The notes under the pieces are model-generated. The model made no database searches. It was not told where the DNA came from and saw nothing but the letters and a program-made list of their open reading frames with translations. From Pseudo-nitzschia pungens (lineage: Eukaryota > Bacillariophyta > Bacillariophyceae > Bacillariales > Bacillariaceae), in NCBI GenBank assembly GCA_037355855.1, contig CM074769.1, positions 1,240,001 to 1,304,000 on the forward strand: 64,000 nucleotides of DNA, given 5' to 3'. Shown here piece by piece: positions 18,442-30,675 of this stretch. Each line of letters opens with the position of its first letter. Positions within the stretch are counted from its first letter, which is position 1. Both the position numbers and the translations under genes were made by a program.

Positions 18442-19975
18442 GACACGGAATCAAACATGTGTCGGCCCTAAAGGAACTACGCCATGCCGCTAACGTCAAC
18501 ATTGAATAATGGAAACAATTCCAGTCCTTTACCAGCACAGCTTGGCGATTATATTGGAAAATAGCACCATTCCTTTTGTCACCACACCAGTTTGGCTCTG
18601 ATTTCGTATCATGATGTATCATAATATGGTTAATATCAGTTTCGCTTTTAGCACCAACTTTCCACCACCACCAGTCTGATGAGATGTATCTGCAGCAGCA
18701 GTCAACATCCAGCACACCAGCAGAGCTGTGGAGGATGCTGGAGAGGATGATGCCAGACCCGAGAGTACTAGTATTAGTAGGGATCTGTGCTGGAGCTACT
18801 ACATGCTCTACCGAAGGAACTGTCGGCCTACTACTAGTACTAGTACAACAGAACAACGCACGAAGAAACAGCAGCCATTAACCGGTACTAGCACTAGGTT
18901 GAAGTGCACTGTGACAAGGTTCTGTACAACATATGCTGTATGCTTGTAAGGTTACTGAATACAAGCGATACAACGCGTTACAAGGATGCTACCGTGGGGT
19001 AGTTAGTATGGTTTCTTATAGTACTAGTAGTAAGCTTTACCCACGATAACATACCATACTACCTGGATACTGGATAGTACTACCCTGAAACACATTTAGC
19101 GCGCATCAGACACGATCCAAACAGATACCGTACTCGTAACCTTACCAGTAACGCGCAGTCGAACACGCTGCTTCGCTTTCCACACGACTGCTGGTAACTC
19201 TTGTAGCCTCACTTTCTGTCAGTGCTCAACACATTCTTGTTGTTGTTGGAATCTCTTTCTAACGAGCAACAAGAATACCGTCTACAACGAACTACTACTA
19301 GGAAGGTTACGTGCTACAGATGAACTAGCACGCTCCCACAATGCTCTCAAAATCAGTTTTTAAAGTCTATCCGTAGTGCGTATATTACGGTACGTCCGTA
19401 CGAGTATGTCCGAGCTGTTCTTCTAGTGTTCATCGCTAACTGACTGACTGTCTGACTCACTCACTATCGATATTAAGAACACCAAAATGATATTCCACGT
19501 GGAAGCAATCGCGCAAAGTACAACGTGTAGAACTTGTCAAACTCCAACCGTAATTGGTACGGTAAGTAAGTTACCGTACCATAAATGTTATGACAGGGAC
19601 CGAAAAACGAGTCTTCGTAAGACTTGGGACTCACTCTACCGCGTGCCGCGTGATGCCGAATTTTTTTAAGATTACATTCCGTAATTACTTCTACGGTTAA
19701 CTACTCAGTACAGTATTGTAAAAAAGTAAGGCATCACTTGTATTACCGTAAGGTTACGTACGAGTATTCAGTATTACGCGGAAGCGGTGTATCATAATAC
19801 CACCGACAAATCCCACAATTTCCCATCAGTCTTTCCGACCGGGCACGATCCATCCAATTGTTAACAATACAAGATACAAGTAACCTTACCGTGGGTGTAT
19901 GCCGGGGATATCACACTTTTTCGCGTCTGACAATCATATCACACGACCGGCAGAGAGGAACTTTACCATTGAAGA
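18442..19975. other. Long spacer rich in GTAAGGTTAC motifs
   Basis: 1.5 kb between same-direction genes. It holds four full 10-mer copies of GTAAGGTTAC or its complement (18946, 19136, 19748, 19880) and a near-copy at 19304, plus many short TACTAGTA and GTACG palindromes (for example around 18770 and 18835). The four copies in under 1 kb are the densest cluster in the window. No gene, tRNA or conserved frame is seen. Confidence 0.55.
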
Positions 19976-22057
19976 ATGAAACGCCGACCCCTTAGTATGG
20001 CCCACAACAAGGACCATCACAGTACTACTGCCAATGGGAGGGGTGCCAAATCGAAGGTTATCGGAATGGTTACTGGCTCGGTCTTCCGTCATGGGGAAAA
20101 TCAATCGATGAAGACCGATGCTCACAAGATTGACAAGGACTTGGATCCTGCTCCGCCATCCGACAAATTCAATTACGCGTTATTGATCGTCTTGTACACA
20201 CTCCAGGGAATCCCGATGGGTCTGTCCGCATCGATTCCATTCTTGCTGCAGGAAAAAATCCAAAAACTAACGACCGCAGCCGCCGCATCCGCAGCGGCCG
20301 CTGCCGGCACCGATGCTGCTGCTGCGATGGGAGGAACAGCGGCTTCGGCTTCGGCCATTGCAGCAGAAGCGGCTCGAGCTTCCTACAACGCCAACGCGAT
20401 ATTCGCACTGTGCAGCTGGCCCTTCTCGCTGAAACTCTTGTGGGCACCGATCGTGGACGCGGTTTATTTCAAGCGTTTCGGGAGACGGAAATCTTGGCTG
20501 GTTCCCGTCCAGACCCTTGCGGGATTGATCATGGTGGGAGGATCGGATTTTGTCGAGAGACAACTGGGCCTGGGAAACGTTGCCCCAACCACCGAGGGTG
20601 GCGTCGATGCGGCCACCGCCATGGCCACCGCCGTGTCGTCCATGAATGTTCGTGGCGTGACGGCTTTCTTCTTTGTTCTGTATTTTCTGATGGCAACCCA
20701 AGACATTGCTGTGGACGGGTGGGCGCTGACGATGTTGTCGAAGAAAAATCGCGGCCGCGGTCCGGTTTGCAACTCGATCGGACAAAACATTGGCTACTTT
20801 TTGAGTTTCGTGGGCTTTTTGGCACTCAACGATGTGGAATCGGCCAACACGCTCTGGCGACCTCTCCTGAGGTTGCCGCAAGATCCGAACAAGGGGCTGG
20901 TCAGTCTGAAAGATTTTTTGAGACTCATGGGATCGTTCATGCTGCTCACCACAGCGGTTGTAGCAATCTTCAAACGAGAAATCAAAGAACCTCCGAAGGT
21001 CGTCGAGAGCAGCAACATTTTTGCTCGCATTGGCAGCAGGACGAACAGCAACAGCAGTGACGAGGACGAGGATGACGACCACGAACTGGACGCGTCCGAA
21101 ATTGGGCTCAGAGAAACGTACCATCGACTGTGGGCCGTCAGCAAGTTGCCCGCGGTCCGGTGGCTTTTCCTCGTTCTGGTAACGTATCGATTGCCGGTAG
21201 CTCTGAGCGACAATGTCAAATTTCTAAAGGCCGTCGAGTACGGCCTCTCCAAATCGACAACGGCCGTTCTGTCACCCACCATCATCCTGCCACTCGGGAT
21301 CCTGGTTCCGATAGCCGCCTCCAAAATCTGGCACATGGCACCCCTCCGGCAGTTCATGCGCGCCTACGAATGGCGCGTAACGATCATACCCCTGCTGGAT
21401 ATTCTGATGCTTCGGATCTTGAGGAGCGGGCGGCCCCACAACACGCCGTTCTTCTGGGGTGCCGTGATTGCGTCCACGGCCGGTCAGGCCATCTGCAACT
21501 CGCTGCAATTCAACGCACAAATGACCTTTTTTGCCTCGAGAGTCGATCCCGCGATCGGCGGATCGTACATGACTCTGCTGAACACGATGGCGAACCTGGG
21601 CGGCACGTGGCCGGCGAGTTTCGTCATGAAGTTGCTGAGCTGGTTGACGCCTTCCGGGGGCTCTTCTTCCTCCGCGGATTCGGCGGGCGGTGCATCGTCG
21701 TCTTCCGCTTCTTCTTGGTTTGGAGGAGATCCCTACGAATTGGTGCAAACCATCTTTTCGGTTTTGGGGATCCTTTGGATACTCGCACTGGGACCGGTCG
21801 TCCGGAGACTGGCGACCCTGCCGGACGATTCCTGGAGGACGCATCTATTGGACGACGACGACGACGACGATCACAAACCCGACGGCAGGAAACAGAAAAA
21901 GCCCGAGGATTCTGCCAAGCCATCATCGTCGTCGAGCTACGCCCGCAAGCGGTCCATTCGAAAGAATTCCGGGATGAGCACCGGAAGCACCACCATGAAC
22001 GACATGGAATCCGGCGGGCTGGATGTCAAGCTGTGGAAAGAGGCTAAAACAAAATAG
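19976..22057 (+). CDS. Acetyl-CoA transporter (AT-1 / SLC33A1 family)
   Basis: 693 codons from ATG. This major-facilitator-type carrier moves acetyl-CoA into the ER/Golgi lumen for acetylation of proteins and glycans. Family motifs are clear: LYTLQGIPMGLSASIPF in the first helix, CSWPFSLKLLWAPIVDAVY, FGRRKSWLVP, ATQDIAVDGWALTML and CNSIGQNIGYFLSF. About 10-12 hydrophobic helices fit the family. Oddities: an Ala-rich insertion of about 45 residues (~95-138) in the first loop; a Ser/Asp/Glu-rich acidic loop near residues 360-380; and a polar tail with a six-Asp run. The core is the standard length; the extra size comes from these low-complexity segments. Confidence 0.9.
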   Translation: MKRRPLSMAHNKDHHSTTANGRGAKSKVIGMVTGSVFRHGENQSMKTDAHKIDKDLDPAPPSDKFNYALLIVLYTLQGIPMGLSASIPFLLQEKIQKLTTAAAASAAAAAGTDAAAAMGGTAASASAIAAEAARASYNANAIFALCSWPFSLKLLWAPIVDAVYFKRFGRRKSWLVPVQTLAGLIMVGGSDFVERQLGLGNVAPTTEGGVDAATAMATAVSSMNVRGVTAFFFVLYFLMATQDIAVDGWALTMLSKKNRGRGPVCNSIGQNIGYFLSFVGFLALNDVESANTLWRPLLRLPQDPNKGLVSLKDFLRLMGSFMLLTTAVVAIFKREIKEPPKVVESSNIFARIGSRTNSNSSDEDEDDDHELDASEIGLRETYHRLWAVSKLPAVRWLFLVLVTYRLPVALSDNVKFLKAVEYGLSKSTTAVLSPTIILPLGILVPIAASKIWHMAPLRQFMRAYEWRVTIIPLLDILMLRILRSGRPHNTPFFWGAVIASTAGQAICNSLQFNAQMTFFASRVDPAIGGSYMTLLNTMANLGGTWPASFVMKLLSWLTPSGGSSSSADSAGGASSSSASSWFGGDPYELVQTIFSVLGILWILALGPVVRRLATLPDDSWRTHLLDDDDDDDHKPDGRKQKKPEDSAKPSSSSSYARKRSIRKNSGMSTGSTTMNDMESGGLDVKLWKEAKTK

Positions 22058-22475
22058 AATGAATCTCGTTGCTACACTAGTGAACGAACTGTCGATCGAA
22101 ACAAAAAACCGAGCCGTCGTTTTGGTCGAACTTCCTACGTGTAGTCCGCGTGAAACCGAGTTCTTGCGCTGATTCGTCTGTTTGTTTCCCGGTCCAGAAA
22201 ACGACGAGGGACAAAAAACATGATCGACTGAAAGCAATTTTATACGTAGCATTTATGGCATAATCTTATGTCGTCGAATTCCCTCCGAGATTCTTTCGTT
22301 GTTGCCGCTTCTGTTTGTTTGTCTGTTTGTTTTGTTCGCTTTTTCCGACAACGATCCCCATCTCGCACGGCAAGGATTCGGACCCACCGCTTTCGCTGTG
22401 GTCATTCACAAAGATGGCAGACTCCCGCTCCTTCCGCCTCCGAAGCACGTTCCGAGAACTCGCAATATTGTTTGT
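22058..22475. other. Convergent 3' spacer, acetyl-CoA transporter / RAMP4
   Basis: 418 bp holding the 3' ends of two converging genes. It has TTTGTTTG-type simple sequence at about 22310-22335. No other feature is seen. Confidence 0.5.
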
Positions 22476-22870
22476 TTATTCATCCGTCGGGGGCTTGGGA
22501 CCACCGAACAGATTGAAAACCTGGAACACGCTCGAACCGACAACGATGAACAGGAAGAAAGCGATGAGGGTGGGGCTCACGCGGGGACCGTCGTCCTCGC
22601 GTTCCGCTACCTTTCCGGGATCGACGTTGCCCCGCTTGGTGATGTTGCTGTCGAATTTCTTGCTTCGGTTGCGAATATTTCTGGGGAGCGGCTGTGGGCG
22701 GGCGGGCGGGCCAACGGAAATGGCGCAGCAAAAACACGCGAAGCGGGACGGGAGAGTGAGTTTTCCGGGTGGTGCTTTGCAGCAATCGATATCGATGCTT
22801 CGTCCGCCAAATGTTGTCATCTCGTTTCGACGAATTCTTGCCCTCTCTTGCCCGCGGATTGACTCACCAT
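22476..22870 (-). CDS. RAMP4/SERP1 (stress-associated ER protein), intron directly after the start codon
   Basis: 72 residues in two exons: 22870-22868 (the ATG alone) and 22691-22476. The 176-bp intron runs from GTGAGT at 22867 to a pyrimidine-rich CCCACAG ending at 22692. The spliced product starts MPLPRNIRNRSKKFDSNI, continues TKRGNV, and ends with one tail-anchor helix (LIAFFLFIVVGSSVFQV). This is the RAMP4/SERP1 layout and length (about 65-75 residues), with the NITKRGNV-type signature. The protein sits beside the Sec61 translocon and stabilises nascent membrane proteins under ER stress. Without the intron the frame gives a 149-codon reading with an implausible N-terminus. It is head to head with valyl-tRNA synthetase. 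Confidence 0.85.
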
Positions 22871-23460
22871 CTTGGTTTGGTTTTTCAAGTCTGCTTCGAT
22901 TTGATGAACTAGAAAATACGATCACTGTACGGTATGGATGAATGGGTCACAGTTTTTGGTCCACGCCGATCGTTTATCGTTGTCCGCACCGAACTAATGT
23001 CCTCCAATGTTGCGTTGCAAGAAGCCATTCTTTGTGGCGAAGCAAAACGTATTCGTGACTAAAACAAATGATTCGAGAATGAATCGTGACCGCAAAGTTG
23101 CGTCCCGAAACCCGGCGACACCTACGGTACGGTAAGATTTAGGTAAGGTTACTGGGCTCTGTAAAGGTGTCGAAACCCCGAGATGAGTTTCACGTAAGGT
23201 TTACCGTCATTACCGTACACTACTCGTAAGGTCTAACGTTACCAACTACAATTAGGAGTTAGTCTTAACTTATTTTCTACAAACCAACGAATCCGATAGA
23301 ATCCGTACCGGTGCTCTGAACCCGGTGTGTGTTTCAATTAATTACCATTCGACGGTTCGTAACTAGTAGCAACAACCAAAGAAGAAACTCAATCCACACG
23401 AGTTGAAGCTGCAGGTGCCCCATCCCATATCGACGAAATCGACGCGAAAGAGAAAAACAA
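22871..23460. promoter_or_regulatory. Shared divergent promoter region, RAMP4 / valyl-tRNA synthetase
   Basis: 590 bp between the two outward-facing ATGs. It holds one full GTAAGGTTAC (23143-23152), near-copies at about 23131 and 23226, and a TACCGTAC-type cluster at 23205-23220. No TATA box is obvious. Coordinate expression of the two genes is inference from position only. Confidence 0.4.
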
Positions 23461-26400
23461 TGGCCGAAGAAGGAACCCCGGTAAGCCGATCGATCACATC
23501 ATTGTTTTTTTTTTGTGGGGACGAGCCGCGCATGGAATCTCGTGTGTCCCGAACAACGTCCAAAAAGGATGCGACATCTCACCGTGTTGTGGTGGTAACC
23601 TTGCCGTGCGCGAACCTTTCGCGAACGAATCGAACGAATGCGATCCCGGGCCCAGGCTCCCGCCCCTCCCCAAACCGACGCTCCTCCCGCCGAGGGTGGC
23701 GAGCAGAAATTGTCAAAGAACCAGCTGAAAAAGCTGGCCAAGGGCAAGGGAAAGAAACAGAAAAAGGAAAAACCACAGTGGGGAACCGGTAAGAAAAAGG
23801 AACCCAAGAAAAAGGAGGTCAAAGCGAAGGCGCCTTTCGTCAATCCCACGCCCAAGGGAGAAAAGAAGGACATGTCTAAGATTCCTTTCGCGGACGCCTA
23901 CGATCCGGAAGCCGTCGAGGCGGCGTGGCAAGACTGGTGGGAAGCCTCCGGATTTTACAAGGGAGATGCCGCCGCGGCAATGGGCCGACCCGCGGACGAA
24001 AAATTCGTCATGGTCATTCCCCCACCGAATGTTACCGGTAGTTTGCACCTGGGACACGGATTGACGGCCGCGGTGGAGGACACCCTGACCCGCTGGCACC
24101 GAATGAAGGGCCACGCGACCCTCTACGTGCCCGGAACGGACCACGCCGGAATCGCCACCCAGAGCGTCGTCGAAAAAATGCTCATGAAGAACGAGGGAAA
24201 GAACCGCCACGACCTGGGACGCGAGGAATTCGTCAAAAAAATCTGGGAATGGAAGAACGAGTACGGAAATCGCATCACCTCCCAGCTGCGCCACCTCGGG
24301 TCCAGCGTGGATTGGTCGAGGGAACGCTTCACGATGGACGACATGCTCTCCAAGGCGGTCGTAGAGGCCTTCAATCGCTTCCACGAAAAGGGAATGCTCT
24401 ATCGCGCCAATCGTCTCGGAAACTGGTCTTGCGCCCTCAAATCGGCCATCTCCGACATCGAGGTCGATTACATCGATCTGGAAGGAAGAACCTTTCTGGA
24501 AGTCAAGACCCACGGGGGAAATTCGAAGGATCCCAAGGGTCGATACGAATTTGGCGTTTTGACTCATTTTGCCTACCCGGTCGAAGACAGCGAGGAGATA
24601 TTGGTGGTTGCCACCACCCGTCTGGAAACCATGCTGGGAGATACCGCCGTAGCCATTCACCCGGAAGATTCCCGCTACACACACTTGCACGGAAAGCACG
24701 TCGTTCACCCGTTTTCGGGACGCAAAATTCCTATCGTTCTGGATCCCGTCTTGGTTGATATGTCGTTCGGTACGGGTGCCGTGAAGATTACACCCGCGCA
24801 CGATCCGAATGATTACGAATGTGGAAAGCGACACAATTTGGAATTCATTACCATCCTGACACCCGACGGAGCTATCAACCATCACGGTGGAGAAGAATTC
24901 GAAGGAATGATGCGATACGATGCGAGAATCGCCATCGAAGAGGCTCTCGACAAGAAGGTGAGTGAAATGGTTCAGCGTTTTGAATTTGGCTCCGTCACAA
25001 TGGAGGCACGGATTCCCTCATCCCGCATTCGTTTCGATGTATCACATTCTTTCTTCGCACGAACAAAACACAGGGTCTCTTGAAGGGCAAAGAACCCAAC
25101 AAAATGAGATTGGGTCTTTGCTCGCGTTCGGGAGATATTTTGGAACCCATGATCACCCCTCAGTGGTATGTGAACTGCGACGACATGGCGAAGCGATCGA
25201 CCGATGCCGTCCGCAACGGGGAACTCAAGATCATCCCCGCCGAACACGAAAAGACGTGGTTCCAGTGGCTCGATAACATCCGAGATTGGTGCGTCAGTCG
25301 ACAACTGTGGTGGGGTCACCAGATCCCTGCTTGGTTTGCCACTACGAAGGCCGAAGGAGAAACGGTCTCGAAGAATGACATGGCAAACAACGATCGCTGG
25401 ATCGTTGCACGAAGTGAGGAAGATGCCAAAGAAAAAGCCCTGGCAAAGCTTGGTTGCACCGAAGACGAACTTGTATTGGAACGCGACGAAGACGTTCTCG
25501 ATACCTGGTTTTCTTCCGGACTGTTTCCGTTCTCGGTTATGGGCTGGCCCGACAACACAGAGGATCTCAAAGCCTTTTACCCGACTTCCCTGTTGGAAAC
25601 GGGACTGGACATTATCTTCTTCTGGGTTGCTCGCATGGTGATGATGGGATTGGAACTGACCGACACTCTTCCCTTCCATACCGTTTTCCTTCACGCTATG
25701 GTTCGCGACAAGGAGGGTCGAAAGATGTCTAAATCTCTCGGTAACGTCATCGATCCCCTCGAAGTGATTGGAGGATGCTCCCTGCAAGCCCTGCAGGATC
25801 GTTTGGACGGAGGAAATCTCCCCGCCAAGGAAGTTGCTCGCGCCAAGAAAAACAACGAAGAAGAGTTTCCGGACGGCATTCCCGAATGTGGTTCCGATGC
25901 CCTCCGATTTGGACTTTTGGCCTATACCGTGCAGGGCAAAGATATCAACCTTGATGTGAAGCGTGTTGTCGGATACCGAAACTTTTGCAACAAGATGTGG
26001 AATTCCACGAGGTTTGCACTCATGTACCTCAAAGACTTCCAACCTACCCCAACTCTTCTAGACGATCTCATGTCCAGTGGAAAAATGAACATTCGTGACA
26101 AATTCATGATCTCTCGTCTGATGAAGGGAATCGAGGGCATTGACACAAGCCTCACGGATTACACGTTTGGAAATGCCCAGCAAGCCGGATACCAATTGTG
26201 GTTGAACGATATGTGCAACGTATACTTGGAATTGATCAAACCCGTTGTTCAGAGCTCAGACGAGGAAAAGAAGGACGCTCGATGGGCGGCTCAAGCCACT
26301 TTGTGGGTGGCCCTCGAGACCCAACTCCGAGGACTCCATCCCATGATGCCTTTCATCACCGAAGAACTCTGGCAACGGCTTCCTGGTCGCGGCACTCTCG

Positions 26401-26975
26401 GAGAAACGGAGAAACCTTCGATCATGTTGGCCGAATTCCCTGTTGTCAACGAGTCGTACAAGGATGAGAAATCCGAGGAATCGATGACACTCACATTGGA
26501 CATTGTCCAAGCATGCAGATCGCTCCGATCCTCTTACAACATTGCACCCAAGAATTTGACTCATTTCTTCATCAAGATGACCGACGAGGGACAAGCCGAT
26601 GCCGCCAAAGCCCAGGCAGACGACATTATGACGCTCGGAAGCGGTTCTCAGGTAGACATTAATCCACCGGATGCTGAAATCCCCGAGACCGTCGGAACAA
26701 TGGTCGTGAACGATTCCTTGACTGTTCTCGTCGATCTGAAAGGAATGGTTGACTTCAAGACCGAAATCGGTCGTCTCAACAAAAACCTGGGAAAAGCTAA
26801 GGGACCTATGCAACAGTTGGAGAAGAAAATGGCTGCTGACGGTTACCAAGAGAATGTCCCAGAGGACTTGAAGAAGGCAAACGACGAGAAACTTGTTGGT
26901 TTGAAGAAGAAATGCGCTGATATCGAAGAGGCGATCGCCAACTTCGAACGACTATTGACGTTGGAAGAAAAATAG
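23461..26975 (+). CDS. Valyl-tRNA synthetase (cytosolic type)
   Basis: 1074 residues in three exons: 23461-23481, 23656-24957 and 25074-26975, joined in phase 0 across introns of 174 bp (GTAAGC...CCCAG) and 116 bp (GTGAGT...ACACAG). The second junction restores DKKGLLKG, matching the conserved family sequence at that point. The enzyme charges tRNA-Val. The HIGH-type motif is [11 protein letters not shown] (His at ~138) and the KMSKS loop is [10 protein letters not shown] (~658). The large CP1 editing domain lies between them, and a C-terminal anticodon-binding domain and a final coiled-coil arm (~1010-1074) complete the chain. A Lys-rich extension (residues ~20-75) resembles the tRNA-affinity appendage of eukaryotic enzymes. 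No plastid or mitochondrial presequence is visible with this start. Confidence 0.93.
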
Positions 26976-27142
26976 AGAACTATGTACATGTCATTCAATA
27001 GTATATTGCAAATGGGCTTTCTGTGCTGTAGTAAGAACATTTTACTATTGGTCTTTATCCACCTGCCAGTTTTTGATTTACTATAGCAAGACAACAGGAG
27101 AATTGTCTACTGAAACGCCATAGCAAATTGCTAGGTCTCCAT

Positions 27143-29970
27143 TCATTTTCTTTTGCGATTCCCGAAACTCAATGGTGCTGGTGGGGGAGGAGGTGGTTTG
27201 CTTCGCATTTTGGACTGAAATGACTTCAACCGTTCCTCCCGTTGTGCTTTCAGTTTTGCTAGCCGTTCTTCGATTTCTTTGGCATTGTTGGCATGATCGC
27301 TGCTGTTGAGTGGTTTGGCCACTTTCTTTTTCGCGAGAACGTTGTTGGCGGTGGTGAAGTCCGATGCGGCTTTGAGGGATGCCATCAGATGCTCGGGAAT
27401 CTTGATTGATGTGTTTTTGGTTTTGGGTGGGTCGTCGCGACTATTTGTGCCAGAACGACCCTCCATAGCCTCATACTTCGACAAGATGTCGGACGCTTTG
27501 GAAAAGCCTTTTCGATGGGACGGAGTGTAATCTTCCAAATCGCCTCCGAGAGGTCCCGTGATTTGCAGATCTCCCGCCATTAAGCAATTGTCTCCCCAGT
27601 CTTTTGCTATTGCTTCCTCTTCACCAAAGTCTCCGTGTGGCCTATCCCATTGTCCGTTCCAAGGTTGTTTCTCTTTCCCGCCGGATTTTCTACCCCTTCC
27701 AAGTAGGCCTTGTTGCTGCCTTCTTACGTCTTTGATGGCGGTAGAGGCATGCATGCTTCTCTCCACCTTTTTCTGGTCTTTGCAAACATCACATGTCTTT
27801 TGACAGTTGACAGGTTTTCCACCAAAGTGCTTAATTATGACATTGCGACGGCATTTCATCTGCGTGCAGTATTCCTGCATTTCTTCCAGTTGCTCGAGCT
27901 TGCGTTCGATGTTTTTCTCAGCCTTGCGCTCTTCGGCCTCTCCACCTTTACCTTTACCTCCCTGCATGCGAATCAGATACTTGTACTTGATAACGTCATC
28001 CGGCGAAAAAAACAGAATCGAGTGAGAAGGCAAACCATCTCTTCCCGCACGACCTGCTTCCTGGTAAAACCCCTCGATGGTCTTCGGTAGGTTCCAGTGG
28101 ATAACGTATCGCACGCAGTGGCGATCAATGCCCATCCCAAAGGCAACAGTCGCAACCGCCACCTGGATCTTCCCACACGACCACCCATCCTGGACGGCAA
28201 TGCGATCGGCCTTTTTCAGTCCTGCGTGATAGGCTGCTGCCGTGATTCCGGCCTTGGATATCGCTCGTGCGATCATAAAGGTATCTTCCCGTTTGTGAAC
28301 GTAGACGATCCCACTGCATTCTTTGTTTTCGCCTTCACTCTTTGACGGTTTGTGTCGAGTCTTCACAGACTTCACTAATTCATCGAGCGGATTGTCGAGT
28401 CCGTCTTTGTATTTTACTTTGAAATAGATGTTGGGACGGTCAAAACTACCTTTTTGAGTGGGGCAATTTTTGAGGGATAGTTCATTTTGAATATCTGCTA
28501 TGACCTTCGGGGTTGCGGTAGCAGTCAGTGCCATACAGGGTATCTCGGGATACGTGGTTCGTAGATAGTTTAGTCTGCGATAACTGGATCGAAAATCATG
28601 CCCCTGTTCGTTTCGTGGATTTGTGATCGGATTGAGGAATCCATTGTTTAGCGAGGCAATCGTAGGAATGAAGATACGGACGAGCAAGATGATGAGAATT
28701 CTACTGAGATCCAAACCTAGCATGTTCCTCGCAGTGGATGATGAAATAGATCAAACCAAAACGGATCGGTTGCACTATTTTGCGTCGTCAAGGTTTCGTT
28801 CCGACAGCAATTGAACATAAAAGTTTCGTCATTTCCGTGGTTTTTGGTTCCCGAAGCCTGTGCCGTACTTACCCACGTCGATAGACAATGCGCTTCGTCC
28901 ACCGCAAAGAGTGCTAATCTGCCTTCCTTATTCAGGGCTTTCAAGACGGCTCGCATACGCTCGGTCTGTATGGACTCTGGTGTTACGTAGAGGAGGACAG
29001 CGGGCTGCTTGGAAGCCACGGAAACGTTGTCGTTCCGATCGTTGTCCGTTGATTTGTTCTTGACACCGCTCCCAAGGCTCCTGGGATACAGTTCCGGGAC
29101 CAACCGTTCGAGAATGGCCTTGTTCTCCTTTTCCGTCTGTGAACTATTGATGCATTCGGCCGGAATCCCCTTTTGCTGAAGGGCTTCCTTCTGGTCCTTC
29201 ATGAGGGCCAGGAGGGGAGAAATGACAATCGTGACTCCCCCCAAGAGGCACGCCGGCAGCTGGTAACAGAGAGATTTTCCGCCGCCCGTTGCCAAGACAA
29301 TCATCTGGGACTCGCGGTTCATGGCGCATCGAATGGCTTCCGGCTGGATTTGGGGGCGCAGGGATCGCAATCCAAAGACCCGTTCGAGCACGCGCTGCAT
29401 GTCGGATTCGTATTTGTTTTTGGCGGTCGTCTCTCTGGACCGCACCTTGTGGGCAAAGACGTGACCGTGAGAAAATGGCGATTTCGATGCAGAGCCCGAA
29501 AGAGACGAAAAGGAAAGAGTGGTTTGCCTCTGATTTTGCGCTGGTTGTGGGCGTTGCTGTCGTTTTGGTGGCTTCGGAGGTTTGCGTCCCCCCAGACTCG
29601 TATTTCTGTTCGGGAAGTCCGATCCGCTCCTGATTCTACTGTTGTTCCTGCTGTTTTCACTCCCTGCCTCGCTCTCGGAGGCAATTTTTCGTTTGCGGGA
29701 AGAAGCGAGACCGCTGTTGCTCGTGGCTGTCAGATCGATCATGGATGCGCCACCAGAACTTTTACCGCCAGCTCCATCTGTATTTTTGGTTCCTGCTATT
29801 GGATCTGTTCCCGTTAGATCAACAACTGAATTTCTCTTGCTCTCACTTACAACGCCAGCTACAGCATCTTCCTTTTCAGATGTCCGCTTCCCCGGCATCC
29901 CACAAAGACTGCATTGCGATGATGAATCGTCCTCATTGTCGAATGTGCAGTAAAAACAAGCCCAAGTCAT
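27143..29970 (-). CDS. RecQ-family DNA helicase with N-terminal RanBP2-type zinc finger
   Basis: 852 residues in two exons, 29970-28873 and 28603-27143. The 269-bp intron (GTAAGT at 28872; acceptor AACAG ending 28604) falls inside motif II: the joined sequence reads DEAHCLSTWGHDFR, the conserved RecQ text. RecQ helicases unwind DNA 3'-5' and act on recombination and stalled forks. Residues 1-25 are a W-x-C-x2-C...C-x2-C RanBP2-type finger (WACFYC, CSLC), which often binds ubiquitin or single-stranded nucleic acid. Walker A is ATGGGKSLCYQLP; motif V/VI reads FGMGID and YQEAGRAGRDG; a zinc-binding CQKTCDVC follows the helicase core. The C-terminus is basic with a PPPPPPAP run. There is no HRDC domain that I can see. 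It is closest in layout to RecQ1/RecQ5-type enzymes. Confidence 0.9.
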
Positions 29971-30675
29971 AACTGCTTCTGATCCTTCCGGTGCTTCTCT
30001 CTTGTGTCTTGGGTGACTCTGTGTAATCTCTCTTTTTCAGCTGCCAGAGGAAACTCCGGGGTGGACCAGAATGGAGGTTACGCGATGCTTCTGAGGGGCT
30101 TTTTGCACACATTCATCATTGTCATCTCAAAATGAGATCATTGGTTTCCGTCGTTTTTGATCACAGCACCGTCTTACGGCATGCGAAGTAGAAGTAAGTT
30201 ACTTCGTACTTCGTATTCGTATTGAGAGTAAGACTTAGTACAAGTACTACGTATTGAATGTCGCGTAGGTTATGGCGCACTAGGTTCCAGGCTGACACGG
30301 TAGGTCCATATGCAAGGAAATGTACTAGTCTTGCGTAAGTTACGACTGAAGACTGAACGAAGAAAAAATACAATCATCAGAGAAATTGTAGTCCTGTTTT
30401 CTCATGACTCAGTCAACCGACACCGGAAACCGGAAGCACTTTCAGAATTTTTCGGAAAGATCCGATCTTAAAATAATACGACGTAAGTTACGAAGTACCT
30501 CGAAGTAGTAATGAAGATGGAGGACCACAGACGAAAGATCAAAGAGGAAGATCAAGAGTCAGAATCTGCCATAACGACTGAGCGACGGGCAACACTTATT
30601 GATGGCGATTAGTTTGAAAGAAACCAAAATAAAGTCTCAACTCTCCCAGCAACAGCCCAGAAAATTGAATGTTGG
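29971..30675. other. Divergent intergenic region, RecQ / unrecognised gene
   Basis: 705 bp with promoters for both neighbours. It contains repeated TACTTCGTAC / ACGTAAGTTACG words (30185-30250, 30478-30505), variants of the spacer motif seen elsewhere. No gene is seen. Confidence 0.45.

Noticed and set aside
20267..21124. Long antisense open frames opposite the acetyl-CoA transporter, valyl-tRNA synthetase and sulfotransferase
   Set aside because: They are Arg/Gly/Ser-rich mirrors of GC-rich codons of real genes, lack domains, and begin with non-ATG codons in several cases.
22299..22941. Plus-strand frames of 187 and 208 codons
   Set aside because: They lie opposite the RAMP4 gene and its intron and show no family features.
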